DNA from: Hymenolepis diminuta
Lineage: Eukaryota; Platyhelminthes; Cestoda; Cyclophyllidea; Hymenolepididae
Assembly (NCBI GenBank): GCA_900708905.1
Contig: CAADRB010000001.1
Location: forward strand, 5,058,649 to 5,122,648
Direction: 5' to 3'
DNA: 64,000 nt
The translations under genes and the position numbers were made by a program. The number at the start of each line of letters is the position of its first letter. The stretch's first letter is position 1. The notes beneath the pieces were generated by a model. It was not told the origin of the DNA. It searched no databases and worked only from the letters and a program-made list of their open reading frames with translations. Shown here in pieces: positions 27,980 through 40,832 of this stretch.

Positions 27980-28177
27980 TCAATGTTCGTCCAATAAGAC
28001 ACTTTGGAAGCGCTCAATGAACCCATTTGTGTCCAATCTTGTAAGTCTTCTATCACTCTTCTTTCTTTCCACCTTGACCCATATTTTATCTAGGAATAAT
28101 TTTAACCTACCGTTGACGCAACGGTCAATGAAGAAGTCCGCTGATTCAGGAATTATGAGATCAATATACACTGACAC
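27980..28177 (-). mobile_element. Decayed Ty3/gypsy-type retrotransposon integrase fragment
   Basis: A 65-codon minus-strand frame reads IIPESADFFIDRCVNGRL then DKIWVKVERK, RRLTRLDTNGFIERFQS. This follows the integrase zinc-binding region of Ty3/gypsy elements (V-V-P-E-S...C-H-D-G...K-T-W...V...W-P...D-V...F-I...C..C). The His and Cys zinc ligands are gone and the tryptophan-proline is missing, so the fragment is dead. No reverse transcriptase or integrase core is recognisable on either side. Confidence 0.45.
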
Positions 28178-28329
28178 AATATTGAGTGATTATAATCAGC
28201 CCTACTGATTAATTCTAGTTAACAAAAGGGATGATAGATTGTGGATTACTCCTATTAACAGTCGCAAAATACCTTCCTTCTCCTTTAGCAAAAGTTTAAG
28301 ATACTTAGCTTTTTTCGGTGTGAATGATT

Positions 28330-28405
28330 AGATTAAAGATTGCGATGGTGTTGGACATGTGCCTTTCAAAGGCCTTTAAGAGTAGGATTTGAACCACCTT
28401 TAATT
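28330..28405 (+). mobile_element. Possible SINE-like tRNA fragment
   Basis: GCGATGGTGTTGGACATGTG, then GAGTAGGATTTGAACCACC. The order resembles the head of the SINE-like family. Read on the other strand, GGTTCAAATCC matches a B-box, but no A-box lies upstream of it. Confidence 0.3.
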
Positions 28406-29374
28406 TAAACGGTTTTATTAAAAATTATTGTACGTGGAGATGATTGCGTAAACTATGTACAACCACTGAATTTCACCCTTATGTCCCCAATGCACACTTG
28501 TAGATTATCAGTTACAGATTTTAACTCACCTTTGCCTTGAGATAAATTATCTGTTATACACATATCATTTTGAATGTGAGATCACCTAGTTCTCAATCTC
28601 TTTTCCGTTTTTTAATTCCTCTTCATGTCTCTCACCGAACCTTTGTTTCACTCCCTTGAATTTCGATTACAATATAATTTGGTCTATTCTCAATTTGTGG
28701 CATTCTGATTTGGAAACCGTGTTTGCCTGCTGCTAGCCTAAGAGGTAGCCACTACAAGTTTGTTGGATGTTGGATTTTCATTGAGTTCTTATCCGCGATA
28801 TCCAAAGCCTGTTGAAAAGTTGATTACTATAACCTCGAGTAGATAGATGAGACGTAACAAAATATAATATCTTGTTTAAAAATAGATTTTATTGTTTTGT
28901 TTTAAATTTTATTATTAAAATAAATTCCTTTAGCTACTAAATTTATTTTTTTCATTTATAATTCTATAAAAATTGCTTGCATTTGAAAAGTACCAATTTG
29001 GCATAGTTTGATTTAATGAATGTCGTCCTTGATGAAATATGTGCAATTTACGACCTATAAAATATACATTAAAATTGTAATTCTTGAAAATGGTTAATGA
29101 TGTCACCTTTGTTGATATAGTGTGATAAGTTTCTAGTTGTGGAGTTTCGGATGACTATGTGAAAAATTTCAAACATGCATTGAGTCAATTCAGAGAACTT
29201 TTGTTTTCTGTCTGGTGATTTCGTTGTTCATTAAAACCTTAATTATGCAATGTCCCCATTTAAATTTTGTTTATCTCAATAGAAAAAGGATACCTTTAAA
29301 ACTCATACTCAGTTTAATTTTAAAATCCATTGATCTACCCACCTATAGATTTTTTATTCATAGAATTTTTTAAA

Positions 29375-29750
29375 TGGTACATATTGTAGTAGATGTTAAA
29401 GTACTACCAAGGTCAATAATACATTAGATTTTATACATACATACATACTTTTCAAATACTAAAGAAGGTTGCAATAGCATTGTAGTTAAAAAATCTCTCA
29501 GTCTCTAATAGGGAAAATTTTGGAGCAGTTGACCTCGGGAAAAGTGAAAGTATCCTAGGGTCGTAATGATGACAAAAATTAACTACTGCTGTTAACCAAT
29601 AACATCATAGGATTGACTTAGCATTGACTTATTCAACTCAGACTTGGACTTTTTAACCAAAAAAATTTTCCTTAGTAATAAATTTTGAAGTCGACAAATC
29701 AACTCAGACTTCTGTACTAATCAAAATGGTCAACTTCAGAAAAATTAAAG
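29375..29750 (+). repeat. Dispersed repeat A, copy 1
   Basis: About 375 bp that align along their whole length with 34345-34670. Shared blocks are GTAGATRTTAAAGTACTA at the left, AATGATGACAARAATTAA in the middle and CTTAGACTTGG / CTCAGACTTGG toward the right. A (TACA)n run at 29434-29448 lies inside this copy only. No coding capacity remains. Confidence 0.6.
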
Positions 29751-32700
29751 ATGTGTATAATTTTGTTGGCTTAATCAGTGGGCTGAAATGGATTAACACA
29801 GGCTGCATTTTGTTGTTGATGATGTTATGGCCCTTATGGCGAACTCACTTGACATACCTTCATTCATGTTTTACGAAGACTAAGTAGATGCATTCATATT
29901 GCGTAGGGTAAAGCAGCAATTTCCTTTAAAGCTGTAATTTCAAAAACAAATGAATTACAGAGTGTGCAGAGGGAGAAGACTCTTGGCAAATATAAAGCAT
30001 ATTAATGGTTTATATAAACAAATGCACTCACCTCCACAAACATTAAAATTTCCAAGAATGGGCAGAGTTATCCAATCGATGTAAAATTTAGAAACCATGG
30101 CCGTTGGTTTTATAATGCATTACTAAGTAGTCTAGGAAACGGAAGGCAAATATTCCGATTCCCCATGGACCCAATCTCGTTACCGTTCCCCTCATATCCA
30201 TTCCTCCTCTGTCTTAGCTATGTATTTGCTTGTCCGATCGGCATGTTGTAAAATATCTCTATGCATAAATGGACATAAATAGGGGAAATATCCATACAAA
30301 CTCGGCTTTCAAATAAAGCTTCGTTTTAGGTGTTTTATTGTAGCCTACTTCTATTTACTCCACTAAATCAAATATTATCCATGGTTATTTCAAAAAATAC
30401 GGTATCATCTCATTTTTATCTATGCTATATTAAGCATCCTCAAGATTATTTATAATTTAATTTTAAGTCATAACAACTCATCCGTCTATTTTGAATTCCA
30501 CTTATAATACACTAGATTATATCTAAAAAATTGCTCTAATTCAATTACATTGATTATAGAGGAACATAACTAAAATTTTTCACCGCTTCCAAGATATCCC
30601 CAGTTTTGTTTAAATCGATTTAGGAAATTACCGCAATTTATTTCAAAGTTTTAATTTTAATGGTCAATCCATTAATTATAGTTAGGTTATATTCTTTCAA
30701 ATATTTTTCTAACTGGTCAAACTGCCATTAATTTAAACAAGGTCTGTAAAGGTACATTCGCTATCCTGCCATGATTAAATCGGTGGAAATACCTTCGTTG
30801 TAAATCAGCACTGACACTGTTTATTATAAAAAGCGTGATTAATTAAGGCACTTCGATGGGTAAATGGTCCGCTTTTCTTCTTATAATTCTTCTTTTTCTG
30901 AATTGGTCGAAATATCCGTAAATACTATTCATCATGTTCTCTTGTAGTCGCTTAAAATTATTATCTGTTATAAAACGGGCTAAAGAAATCAGTTAGAATA
31001 AATGATCTTGTAGTTTTAAAATTGATGGCAAAATGAATTTATAATGAAATATTATAAATATTGGATTATAATATATATGGAAATGTACTAAGAAAGAAGC
31101 CCTTTTTCAAAGTAAATGACGTCTTTTGTTAAAGATTTATTTACCAGCAATCAACATGTACGTATAACTTGCCCGAGATCATGAAATCAAACCTCATCAA
31201 TGAATATTCAGTGGTAATACCTACAGTTGAGGGTTTAAATTATGAGTTTATCATCAAAACACCTCTAAGCTATCTGCTCCGTCAAGTCAAGTGTTTAGAC
31301 CTACTTAGTTTATATATTTATTGGAGAAATTCGCTTATTTAACTGTTTTGATCATTTAAAATGTACGCTGATGCAGTGAGTGAGCTTCATCAAAGAAGAC
31401 GTTCAAGTCTTAGCAGCGGATATGTTCTTATCTGAATGTTTCAGTATGATCGGAATAATCGATCAAACTCATATTTGCTTTCTGTTTACCTCGAGAGCCC
31501 TAAGTTATTTTTATTTGTATCCAAATAATGAATCTAATTTCGAAAGAAGCTATTGGAGATAGTACTATACAATCAATACATTACACAATGATCTCAGCTA
31601 CAAAAAATATTATACATTTCTATGATCTATGTAATATTTTATATCCTTTTATTTGAGTATTAAATTTGATCCTCAAAGATATTTTATCATTCAGTAACCT
31701 GACTTTCCAATTATGACATTCAGTTTTTGTCAAGGCGAAAACGTTATTTTAATATGAAAAAACATTTTATTAAATATTTTCCCTTGAGAAAATGGCTCCT
31801 TATCATTTATATCTGCTATATTTCCCTTGCATTTTTTCATTTACCCATTTGTATAATTCAAGGTCAAAATAAAATTGATCTCGTGTCTAACAGACTGGTG
31901 CATTCCTTGGTCTTCTACTCTTCCATCTTTAGATAGTAAAAGGGCTGAAACTACATATCATTAAACTTTGTTTTAGAATTTGATAGTCAGATTGTTTTGG
32001 AAATTATTTTTTAAATATCATTTGCCATGAAAACTTTTCAGTAGTATCAAATGATATTAATCTAACGATTTTACTGTTTATTTATCAATCGAGAGTAGCT
32101 TTTCTCTACACAATCCTAAATCTGTCAAATTTCCTCACGGAGTTAGTGTGGTCGTGATACTGTTTTGGAAAATTTGAAAATTACGTTTTTCCTAGAGAAA
32201 TAAGAGTTCATTAAAATAGAGGATTCTATCAGGGGCACAATTTGGCCAAGGCATGCATAGCTTTTAATATCACTTTCATTGAGAAAAGGAGAATGAATGT
32301 CGGAATTTTAAATTCTTGATCCTGAAACCGATAACCTCGGCATGACCAAAGTAGCGTTTCGACTTAACAGCTTGACCAATTGAAAGTATTTCGTTCCTGC
32401 TCTTTAAATAAAAGAAGACATAGACATATGTAGATCTCATTCCCAATCTTCCGATCAATCAACTTTTATCTACAAGGAATATTAATCATAAGACCAAGAA
32501 ATTCTTTCAGAAGTGGGAATATTTGAACCATTAAATCATTACACATCCATTTCATCAATTGAGCTGATTGCAAAATGAATTTAAAGAAAGAAACTATTTT
32601 ATAATTTCATTACTATGTTCTGCGTCTACCTAATCCCGTCTATCACTTATTATTTAGAACGCTACCGATTATTTTGTTTGCTGGCTTCACATAATAAGAA

Positions 32701-34340
32701 ATGGAAAAGTAATTCTGCTTTGGCTTTGGCACATTTTCCGGAAGTTAGTCATTGTTACATTGCTACTATAATAGGCCTTTAGTATTGATCAAAACTGCTG
32801 TTTCTCCAAATACTTTTGTCCTCGCCATAATATTGTGCTAATTTGGGAGTCAGATTTATCCAGGAATAGACTTAAAATGAAAGAGGAAGACGTACGTCTA
32901 ACAACAAATTGCCAACTATAATTCGCGGGATGTACAGTTTAGGAATTGCGAATTTGAACTAAGAACTGAGTCGTCATAATTGTCGTACATTAATTTTTTT
33001 GGAAATATAAAGGCTTAATTTATTTCATTCATTTAAATATTAACTAATAATATCGATTTTGAGGTACAAGATAAATGATAATGTGCCACTTACAGAGAAG
33101 AAATCAATGCTATACCATGACATTGTAGGATTTAAATATTCCATTACCCAATTGCTAGGGCCTAATTTCTCGGCGGGTTTATGCCTGCAATATCCAGAGC
33201 TTGTGGACTTAATTGAAACCAGACATAATATATTGTTTAAATATTCGTTGAATAATTATTTATTGCACAATAAAATTGAAATAATTATCCAGCCATACAA
33301 TTCTTTTTTTGCCATTTAATTATGTTAAAAAGATATATTTGCGAAAGTTAGAAAATAGCAAATTTGATTTGGTTTGCATTAGTAAACATTTACCCTGATT
33401 TTAAGTGTATAATAAATGTTTTATTGTATAAAATATGAAGTCATCAACAAAACATGATTAGTACTATTATCATGGTTGAAATTTTCTGGTAAACTTCTGG
33501 CATATCCATGCCAGATAATTGCCTTGAAGGTTCAGGGAACTTAGAAAATTGGAAAAATAACATTTTCTTCAATAAAATTAACAATAGTAGTATATTTTTG
33601 TAATAATTTTCAACAATTTCCGTAGATTGCACCTATTAAAAAATTAGGAAATTTTGAAACCGTCGGAGATACTTCATTCTTAATTACGTTAAACAAGATG
33701 AAGAAGTAAAACCCGGTTCATATATCCTGGCATGTTTCATTTCTTTGATTATAAACATTCCCCTGGGGCTCCAGATAATGTCAAAACGACAGAAAAAATG
33801 TTTTACGCTTCATTGAAGGATCCTTTTATGACAAAACTTAAAGGAGCTAAAATTATGATCACTCAAGTAGCGGAAAAACGAAACTTATTTCCGATGATAA
33901 GTTCCAAAAGCCTAAATACCAAATCCTCCAAAATATATAGGTGCATTCTAGTCTTTAACTTATTTAAATTTTAAATAAAAAGAAAGTGTTTTCTATTTAA
34001 TAGTACAATTTGTATTTACTTGAAATTTGGTTTTACTCTTTATTCATTTTTGCTGTTCTGGTTCAGTTTAATGCGCAGCAATTTAATTCAGAAAAGTGAA
34101 ATGAAAAATTTGTATATATTACTTATCAAGTTTACTGAGTTAGCTGATGACTGTCTGGTGACATCTAAATTTATTTAGAGCAGTGCTCTCGATTGAGCAG
34201 TTTTTGATTACCAAATGACTCATCTCTATAATGATGAGGATATCTACTAAATACAGAATGATTTTGCTCTCAAACTAATGAAATGTTCATCTAAGCACTC
34301 GGTAATGTAACCCGATTAATCACAGGACCACACAAATTGT
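29751..34340. other. AT-rich non-coding stretch
   Basis: Plus-strand frames at 33059-33319 and 33732-33974 have mixed composition but no recognisable domain and no supporting splice structure. No RNA genes seen. Confidence 0.4.
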
Positions 34341-34344
34341 ACGG

Positions 34345-34670
34345 TTTTTATAGTAGATATTAAAGTACTAACCCGTCGATTAGCACATCACATTTAATTT
34401 AAAGTATTAAAAAGGGGCTACGACAGGTTTGAAGATAGTCCAATAAGTTTAAAGCACTTGATTTTGGGAAAATAGAAGGTATTCCTGGGACAAATGATGA
34501 CAAGAATTAATTGCTAGGCTTGGTCATCAACATAATCGAATTTGCGTCGATGAGCACTGATTGCTTCAGCTTAGACTTGGCATTTCGAAGAAGGTAATTT
34601 CTGTTAGTAATCTTTTTTAGTTGACAATCCTGCCCAGATATCTGTATTAGTTAAAAATGGTATCTCCAAA
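34345..34670 (+). repeat. Dispersed repeat A, copy 2
   Basis: The partner of 29375-29750, in the same orientation about 5 kb away. It ends TCTGTATTAGTTAAAAATGG, against TCTGTACTAATCAAAATGG in copy 1. The block order is preserved with many substitutions and indels. Confidence 0.6.
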
Positions 34671-34708
34671 AAAACGGAAATATGTAGTAATTTATTCCAG
34701 CGTGCATA

Positions 34709-34724
34709 TTATATATATATATAT
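34709..34724. repeat. (AT)n microsatellite
   Basis: Eight AT dinucleotides, just right of repeat A copy 2. Confidence 0.9.
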
Positions 34725-35284
34725 CATTTATCCCCAGTCCAGTAATCAGAAATAGACTGTAATTTTTTATTTTTTTGCATTTCATCTACCACAACTTTTT
34801 TCATCACTAAGCGGTGGAATATTCAAATAGCCCTTCCGATCAAAACCTCGTCAATTTAAACGAAGAATAGGAATGAATTTGTGTATATATCTTTGCTACA
34901 AATTACCACCGACATCATTTTTTGCACATCACGTAATTAATTTAGCCATTTCGATGTATAAGTGCGTTGCTTGCCCTTTTTCCTGAAGTTGACAAAAAGT
35001 GGTGAGCATAATTTTTTGTGTTCTCCTAAGGCAAATAAAAAGGAACCTTTCGTTATGAAACGCATAGCGGAATCTCTCGGGTGAATCTTGTTCTTAGTTA
35101 TTTCAAATAGACAATAATTTACATTAGCGCAGATTTAGTGTAAAAATTAAGGAGAGAATTATGTTATTTATTTAATATAACCTTTACAAATGATAAGTTA
35201 CGTGTTCCATGTTCATAATTAAATTGTTTCATTAATTATTTATTATTGCTATTATTATTAAACACTTGTATTCTGTTGGTGAAT

Positions 35285-35400
35285 TCGCATATCAGCAAAC
35301 TCAGCGATCAAGAGGTCGACACCAATGGGTTTCCTTCCAGTGATATAGATTGCTAACTGCACTAGTCAATTCTGGTCAACTAGGGCAGTAGTAGCATGCA
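35285..35400 (+). mobile_element. SINE-like element fragment
   Basis: The core CCAGTGATATAGATTGCTAA, then CACTAGTCAATTCTGGTCAA, aligns with the copy at 37.5 kb. The head, GATCAAGAGGTCGACACC, is badly decayed. Confidence 0.45.
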
Positions 35401-35715
35401 TGTCTCCCCATGAAACGAGTTTCAACATATTACCTTTCCGCTTGAAGCCAATGAATTCATGTCGAGATGTCTGAGTGAATTTAAAATAATATTCACAGTC
35501 TAAATTCACCTTTCATTCAATTTGAGTGCTTCACATCACCTTTATTTTGACTATATTATACAAAATTTGAAGCTAAATTCTGACTTAAATTTATAATCCA
35601 ACTTGAATTAGCCTCCTGTTTGACTAGTTAAATATTCCACAACAACACCAAATTTTCAGTTCTACTTTAACTTTGCTTTTCAAGTTTTCATCTATTTTCT
35701 TCACTCCTCCCTCCA

Positions 35716-35726
35716 CCCCCCCCCCC
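35716..35726. repeat. Poly-C run (11 C)
   Basis: An uninterrupted C11 tract at the end of a pyrimidine-rich stretch (35690-35726), prone to length errors in assembly. Confidence 0.9.
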
Positions 35727-37484
35727 GTCGTGATGAAAAATTTTATTAAAAATCATTTTTACAGTCTTTTTGAATAAACTGTTTTGCAAACGAACTTTTG
35801 ATTATATATACTCTTTTGGATTGCTTTAGACTTATCGAATACCATTAATCTATGGCCTTTATTGTTTATTTATCACGTGAGATCAAAGTTGGTTTACTAA
35901 ATGAAAAATCAATCGCAATTTCTAGGTCGTGTTCTTTTTAGTCCAATTTTTAGCATTTAAAAGATCAGAGGTTAAAATATGTTCAGATTGACAAGTGGAT
36001 CAAATGTATCACAGGCACTCGACCCTGTTAGGTTAAGATCATTCTAAGGACTAACACCAAGGATTGTGGACACTAGAGTATATTAGGGAGCAATAGAGCG
36101 GATGCAAAAGAGAAAGTGAAAAGTAACAAGGATGGAGATGAGGGTGAGAACTATTGTTTATAAAGATTCAAGAACCAGATCATTAAGGTCAGACAATGAC
36201 AACTGACTAGCAGCGGAAAAAGACAGTTCTCAAAGTGAGTTAATATATTCTGCAGTAGCAGTTAAAATACGAACGAGTTAGAGAGTTTATGGGAGTCACT
36301 TAGACGGACAGTCTCATTATCCAAGAATGAGCGTGAGGATATGAGTGTGGGTGTATTTTAGATAAAAAGCTTGGGAAAAGAGAGATTTGATAAGCGTGTC
36401 TTGATATGACAGTTGGGATTTTGAGACATAGGACTATAAGGACATCACTGCGCGACTGTAGAAGACAAACCAATAAAAATAATATTTTGAAGAAATGAAT
36501 ATGGTGCAATCCTTCAGGACTAATTAGGTAAGAAAGCTTGATCATGTTAAGCAAGAAAAAATTTTTTGAGTCATCACAAGGATATGACGATCAGAAATCA
36601 ATAATCATTACGCGACTGTACCCTCGATACAGAGGATTGAAAGATGCTGACTGTGCCATTAATTGTTGGTAATTTGATTTCATCTAATTTGTTTTATGTA
36701 TGCTCAAAAATTTTACCATGATCCGTTGACCCTTTATTCAATATGGTATGTTATCCAGGGGTTTGATATTCATAAACTAGCAATTTTTCTTGCACAGTGA
36801 AGGCTTAAATCATTCGTATAACTGTATAAATAATTATTGCTTAATTCATTCTTGACAGTAATTATAGACCCTACATTGGCATATAATTATTAACTCTGTA
36901 CATTCTATGACAACAAATACGTAGAGTGGTAGAGGCACAAATGATACATTTCCTGCATATCTTTACCAATGTAATATAATAAATTTTGTAATTAAAAAAT
37001 AATAATCGAGCCACTAGAAAATGTATACAGGTAATTCCCTCGAGAAAAAAAAAGCAAAAACGATTAGAGGAATGAATTTACTCCCAAATGAAACTGAGCT
37101 CAGGATTTTTTGTTAGTGAGAAAAAACAGTAGATGCAAATAGATGATCTGTCCCGTTGGTAGTGCAGGTTACCTTAGTTTTTTAATGAAATACTACTCCT
37201 TGCAAATAAATATTTGAGCATAGATGGCGTAACACTGACAAAGGAGGGTTTATAAACGTAAATCCATCGTCAAAATTAGTCAAAACTATTCATGTATTCA
37301 AATGCACTTCTGACCTAAAGTGATAAAAAAATTTAAATCCAACTTAACATCAAGAACAAACTTAAAGTTTTAAATGCAATAAGAATACCCATTTTCTTGA
37401 AGTGGGAAGACAAAGAATAAATAAATAAAAGTAACCTGTTCTAGCACAGACGACATCAGACTAAGATTTTATGTATATGAAAAA

Positions 37485-37600
37485 GGTCTCCACTGATATG
37501 CAAATTTGTTGAGTTGGGAGTTACATCAAAGACGGTGATGTAGATGGCCAACAGCACTACTTAATACTGGTCAACAGGAGAAGAGATAAAATGTCAATTT
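37485..37600 (+). mobile_element. SINE-like element fragment
   Basis: The core GACGGTGATGTAGATGGCCA, then CACTACTTAATACTGGTCAA, aligns with 35.34 kb and with the minus-strand copies at 13.87 and 55.38 kb. Confidence 0.5.
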
Positions 37601-38694
37601 TCATAAGGGTAGTTTCAGGACACCTGCCCTCTATTCTAATACCGTGCTGTTAACACCTTAATTTGCTTGTAAACGTTATGTGAAGATAATACTAATGGTT
37701 TAGAGTGTTTCACGATTATGTATTTCAAGAAAAATCACATTGAACTTGGAAGATCTTTATTATGGAACTTGACATTTCCATCTGGCTTAATAATTCCATT
37801 TGGGAAGGTGTTAAATATATTACTTTTGAAATATATTTTTATGATTACAAAATAAATTCTACACAAAAATTTTGATAAGAGGTTATTTATTGTGGTTTTT
37901 ATAATATATGGAAATTAGCCTATTCAAAAATGCGCAGATAGCGATGAGAATTTAATTAATTCCTAAAGAAATCACTTAATCCACTACGAAAGCGATTGTG
38001 ATTTATAACTTGAAGAAACGGAAAACTTGAATAAAGTGGAATATTTTTTATATACTTTGTCGAATTTAACGTTAATATAAATAGCTATGTTTTTGTGTGA
38101 TTTAAAACAACAAATTATAATTGATTTCATTTGTATACAGTAAATGCAAATCTCCGTCTGAATTGTACTTGAATTTATTTACTTGATTATTAAATTAAGG
38201 TTAGTTGATTTTAAAATTTTCGTTGAAATATAAATAAAAATATCGTGGGATCTAGTTGAAATGATATCCTCGATTGGGGTGTCCGTATGAAACGTCGCTA
38301 TCTGTTACTCAAACTTGACCGAAATTAGGAATAAGCAATGAGGCTTCTGAAAGTATTATTCACTCTTTGACAGATTTGTTTAAGTAGGTTCAGAAATATA
38401 TTAAATTTTTTTTGTTTTTATATTAAATCGAAACCATATTTCTGGATTGCTGGAATTTTTTAAAATAAGTCATATAATAATTATTATCTCATTTCCCTAT
38501 CTTTCAATGCTCAATTTAAAAAACGCAGTCGAACTCTGTGGTTAATAAGGTTTATGGTACTTAATGACTCGATAATTCCTTCTGTTATATAAAAACTGAT
38601 TAAATCATAAAATCTGTGACTAGAATTATTCCATTTAGTAGATATTGCTGTAGTCATTAAGAATACTGACCATTGATATTTTAAAACACTTGAT

Positions 38695-38840
38695 ACTAAT
38701 AAAATATAAAATAAATAAATATCTATTAATATTTATTAAAATAAATATTTATTATTTATTAATAATTTTATTATGATTTACTAGTATTTTTTATTAAAAT
38801 AAATAAATATTCATTTTTTTAATAATATTTATTAAAAGAC
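38695..38840. repeat. AT-only low-complexity tract
   Basis: A block of TTTATTAAAATAAATA-type repeats, almost pure A/T, with partial self-complementarity. Confidence 0.8.
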
Positions 38841-40130
38841 TATTTAAAAAACGTATAAGTCTCCAACTTTAATCTAGCTCAACGAATAAAAGTATTATTA
38901 AAAAGAAGCTTATTTTAATCTGCATTAGTGAATGTGAAGCTTCTAGCACTGTAAACTAAAACCAGAACTGGTAAAGTTTTTTGAATTTCTTAAAACAACA
39001 GTCTTTAAATAACTTGGGGAAGCTTAGATAAAGTTTTTTTATTTTGCAATCTTAAAGTATTGCCAAATCCAGTTAGCAGAACCAACTTAGAAGCCCGATC
39101 AAATTGGACTGAATATCCCCTCATGGAACTAGTGATCCTCCTAAAAGAGAACAGGAATAAGAAATGGTGGAAAGGTGCGGAAAGACGAATTGGAAACTGA
39201 AAGAGCAAGAAAGTAAGCGTCACTAGAGAGGAAGTGGAAATAAGGTTTTTATTGTAACTACTAAGTGAAGTTGACTGTTTTCCGCTTTTGGCTCGACTAA
39301 TGAATTACCAATAAAAAATATGACTTTCGCAATTAAAATAGCACATATATACATTAGATAGAATGCTGCAATTTTTCTGTTTTGAAAGTATTCACTAATT
39401 TCCTCTACGCAAAGATATACATATCTTGGAGTAGTAAGTTAGGTTGATTTCAAACTTCCTTCAAAAAAAATTATTGATTATTCAAGGAAGTTTTCCGCTA
39501 CACCATTAACGCCTGTTTTCCTAAGCATTAAATGCAAGTAACCCTAAGCACAGGTTGGCATACTTACCATATTATCCCCAGTCATCAAGCTGTAAGTAGC
39601 AGTTTTTGACGCGCATGTTTGTCTTCATTCTCATTTTCCAATGTGTATCACTACTGATTTTTTCGACTACAGATTTCAGACAGTCAATTAACTTTTTTCT
39701 TAAGTTTAGATCAGAAGAAGCTAGAATATAACTGGGATGGATAGTTTATTAGTTCTGGATTTCGACCAGTTTGGAACACTACCAGACCTTTCACGCTTGT
39801 ACTCACGCCCTAATTTCAGTGCATAATCAACTACACAACAAAATAATGATTTTTAAACGAGATATTCACCATTCGTATCTTCATATACTCGATAGTAAAG
39901 TATCCATTGTGTAATTTCTACTTTAATTAAACCATGTCAACTGAAGGTTCGCAAATATGGGAATATTTATTTTTGAACAGTTCACATACCGGGTAGCCTC
40001 CGCATCGCTAACGATGTTAACCATACTACCTTAAGGACACAATTACGCTGTTGTCCACGACAGTGTGAAAGTCTTTAAACCCTTTTATTAAAGGAAAGAA
40101 TATGAATAAGAGGAGCATCAAATAGGTCAA
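38841..40130. other. Non-coding stretch
   Basis: Nothing recognised. A minus-strand frame at 39005-39223 has no family resemblance. Confidence 0.5.
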
Positions 40131-40134
40131 ATAA

Positions 40135-40400
40135 GGTATGAGACCGATGATATGGTCGAGAAGACTTATTATAAAGAAATCAAGATGCCAGGAGTCTTAT
40201 TAGTTTGAATTCTGTAGGCATTCAGCCGTGGGTATTTTCTAAAGGCGCATAGCTCACTGTATTATGCGTCAATGTTCAAGTTTAATTATTTGATTCTCAA
40301 ATTCATCAGTGAAGCTATATCCACTATATTCAGAACCTGCTGAGCGGTTGATTAAAGTAATTAGTCATATCATCGCCATTCGTTTGTATCATATTACCGT
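40135..40400 (+). repeat. Dispersed repeat B, copy 1
   Basis: Aligns with 44340-44620 in the same orientation. Shared blocks are AGGAGTCTTA, CAAGTTTAATTATTTGATTC / CAAATTCAATTATTTGACTC, TATCCACTATATTCA / TGCCCATGATATTCA and GAGCGGTTGATTAA / GGCTTGTTGATCAA. Confidence 0.55.
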
Positions 40401-40810
40401 ATAAAAAATAAGAGTGAGACTAGAATAAATTTTATCGTCACAATGGGAATTCCCATCATCGTAAAAGATTATTTGAAAAACCCGGCATGATTTTTCGTCG
40501 CGTGTATTTCTTGAAATGCTAGATGGAAGTTAATAAGTTGTCGCAAACTACTTCACAGTGATACCAAAATGGAAAAAGATTTCAAAAAACCAATCAATTG
40601 ACTACTGATTAGCTTTCTATTCATTATTCCAAGTAAATTGCAAGCACGGAGAAGTCGATCGAATTCATTGATCGTATTGTATCCTTATCACTTTTGTCCA
40701 TTATGCTTTATTGAATGTTACCTAAAGCAAACTGGATCAATGTTTCAATTTTTGATAAGTTTCCTGAAGCAAGAGTTATTGCCGGTGGTCAGAGTAGTAT
40801 CTCATAAATG

Positions 40811-40832
40811 AATTACCATGTGGTAATTTATC
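40811..40832. repeat. Short palindrome
   Basis: AATTACCA-TG-TGGTAATT, perfect 8-bp arms around a 2-nt centre. Confidence 0.75.

Noticed and set aside
28385..28405. Perfect minus-strand B-box (GGTTCAAATCC) as a tRNA gene
   Set aside because: No A-box or acceptor stem at tRNA spacing on that strand; better explained as a SINE-like fragment.
33059..33974. Two plus-strand frames of 80-86 codons (33059-33319 and 33732-33974)
   Set aside because: Could be exons by composition, but no shared splice model, no motif and AT-driven codon use.
35716..35726. C-run as a telomere-like or G-quadruplex element
   Set aside because: A single homopolymer without repeated G/C tracts; likely a simple slippage tract.
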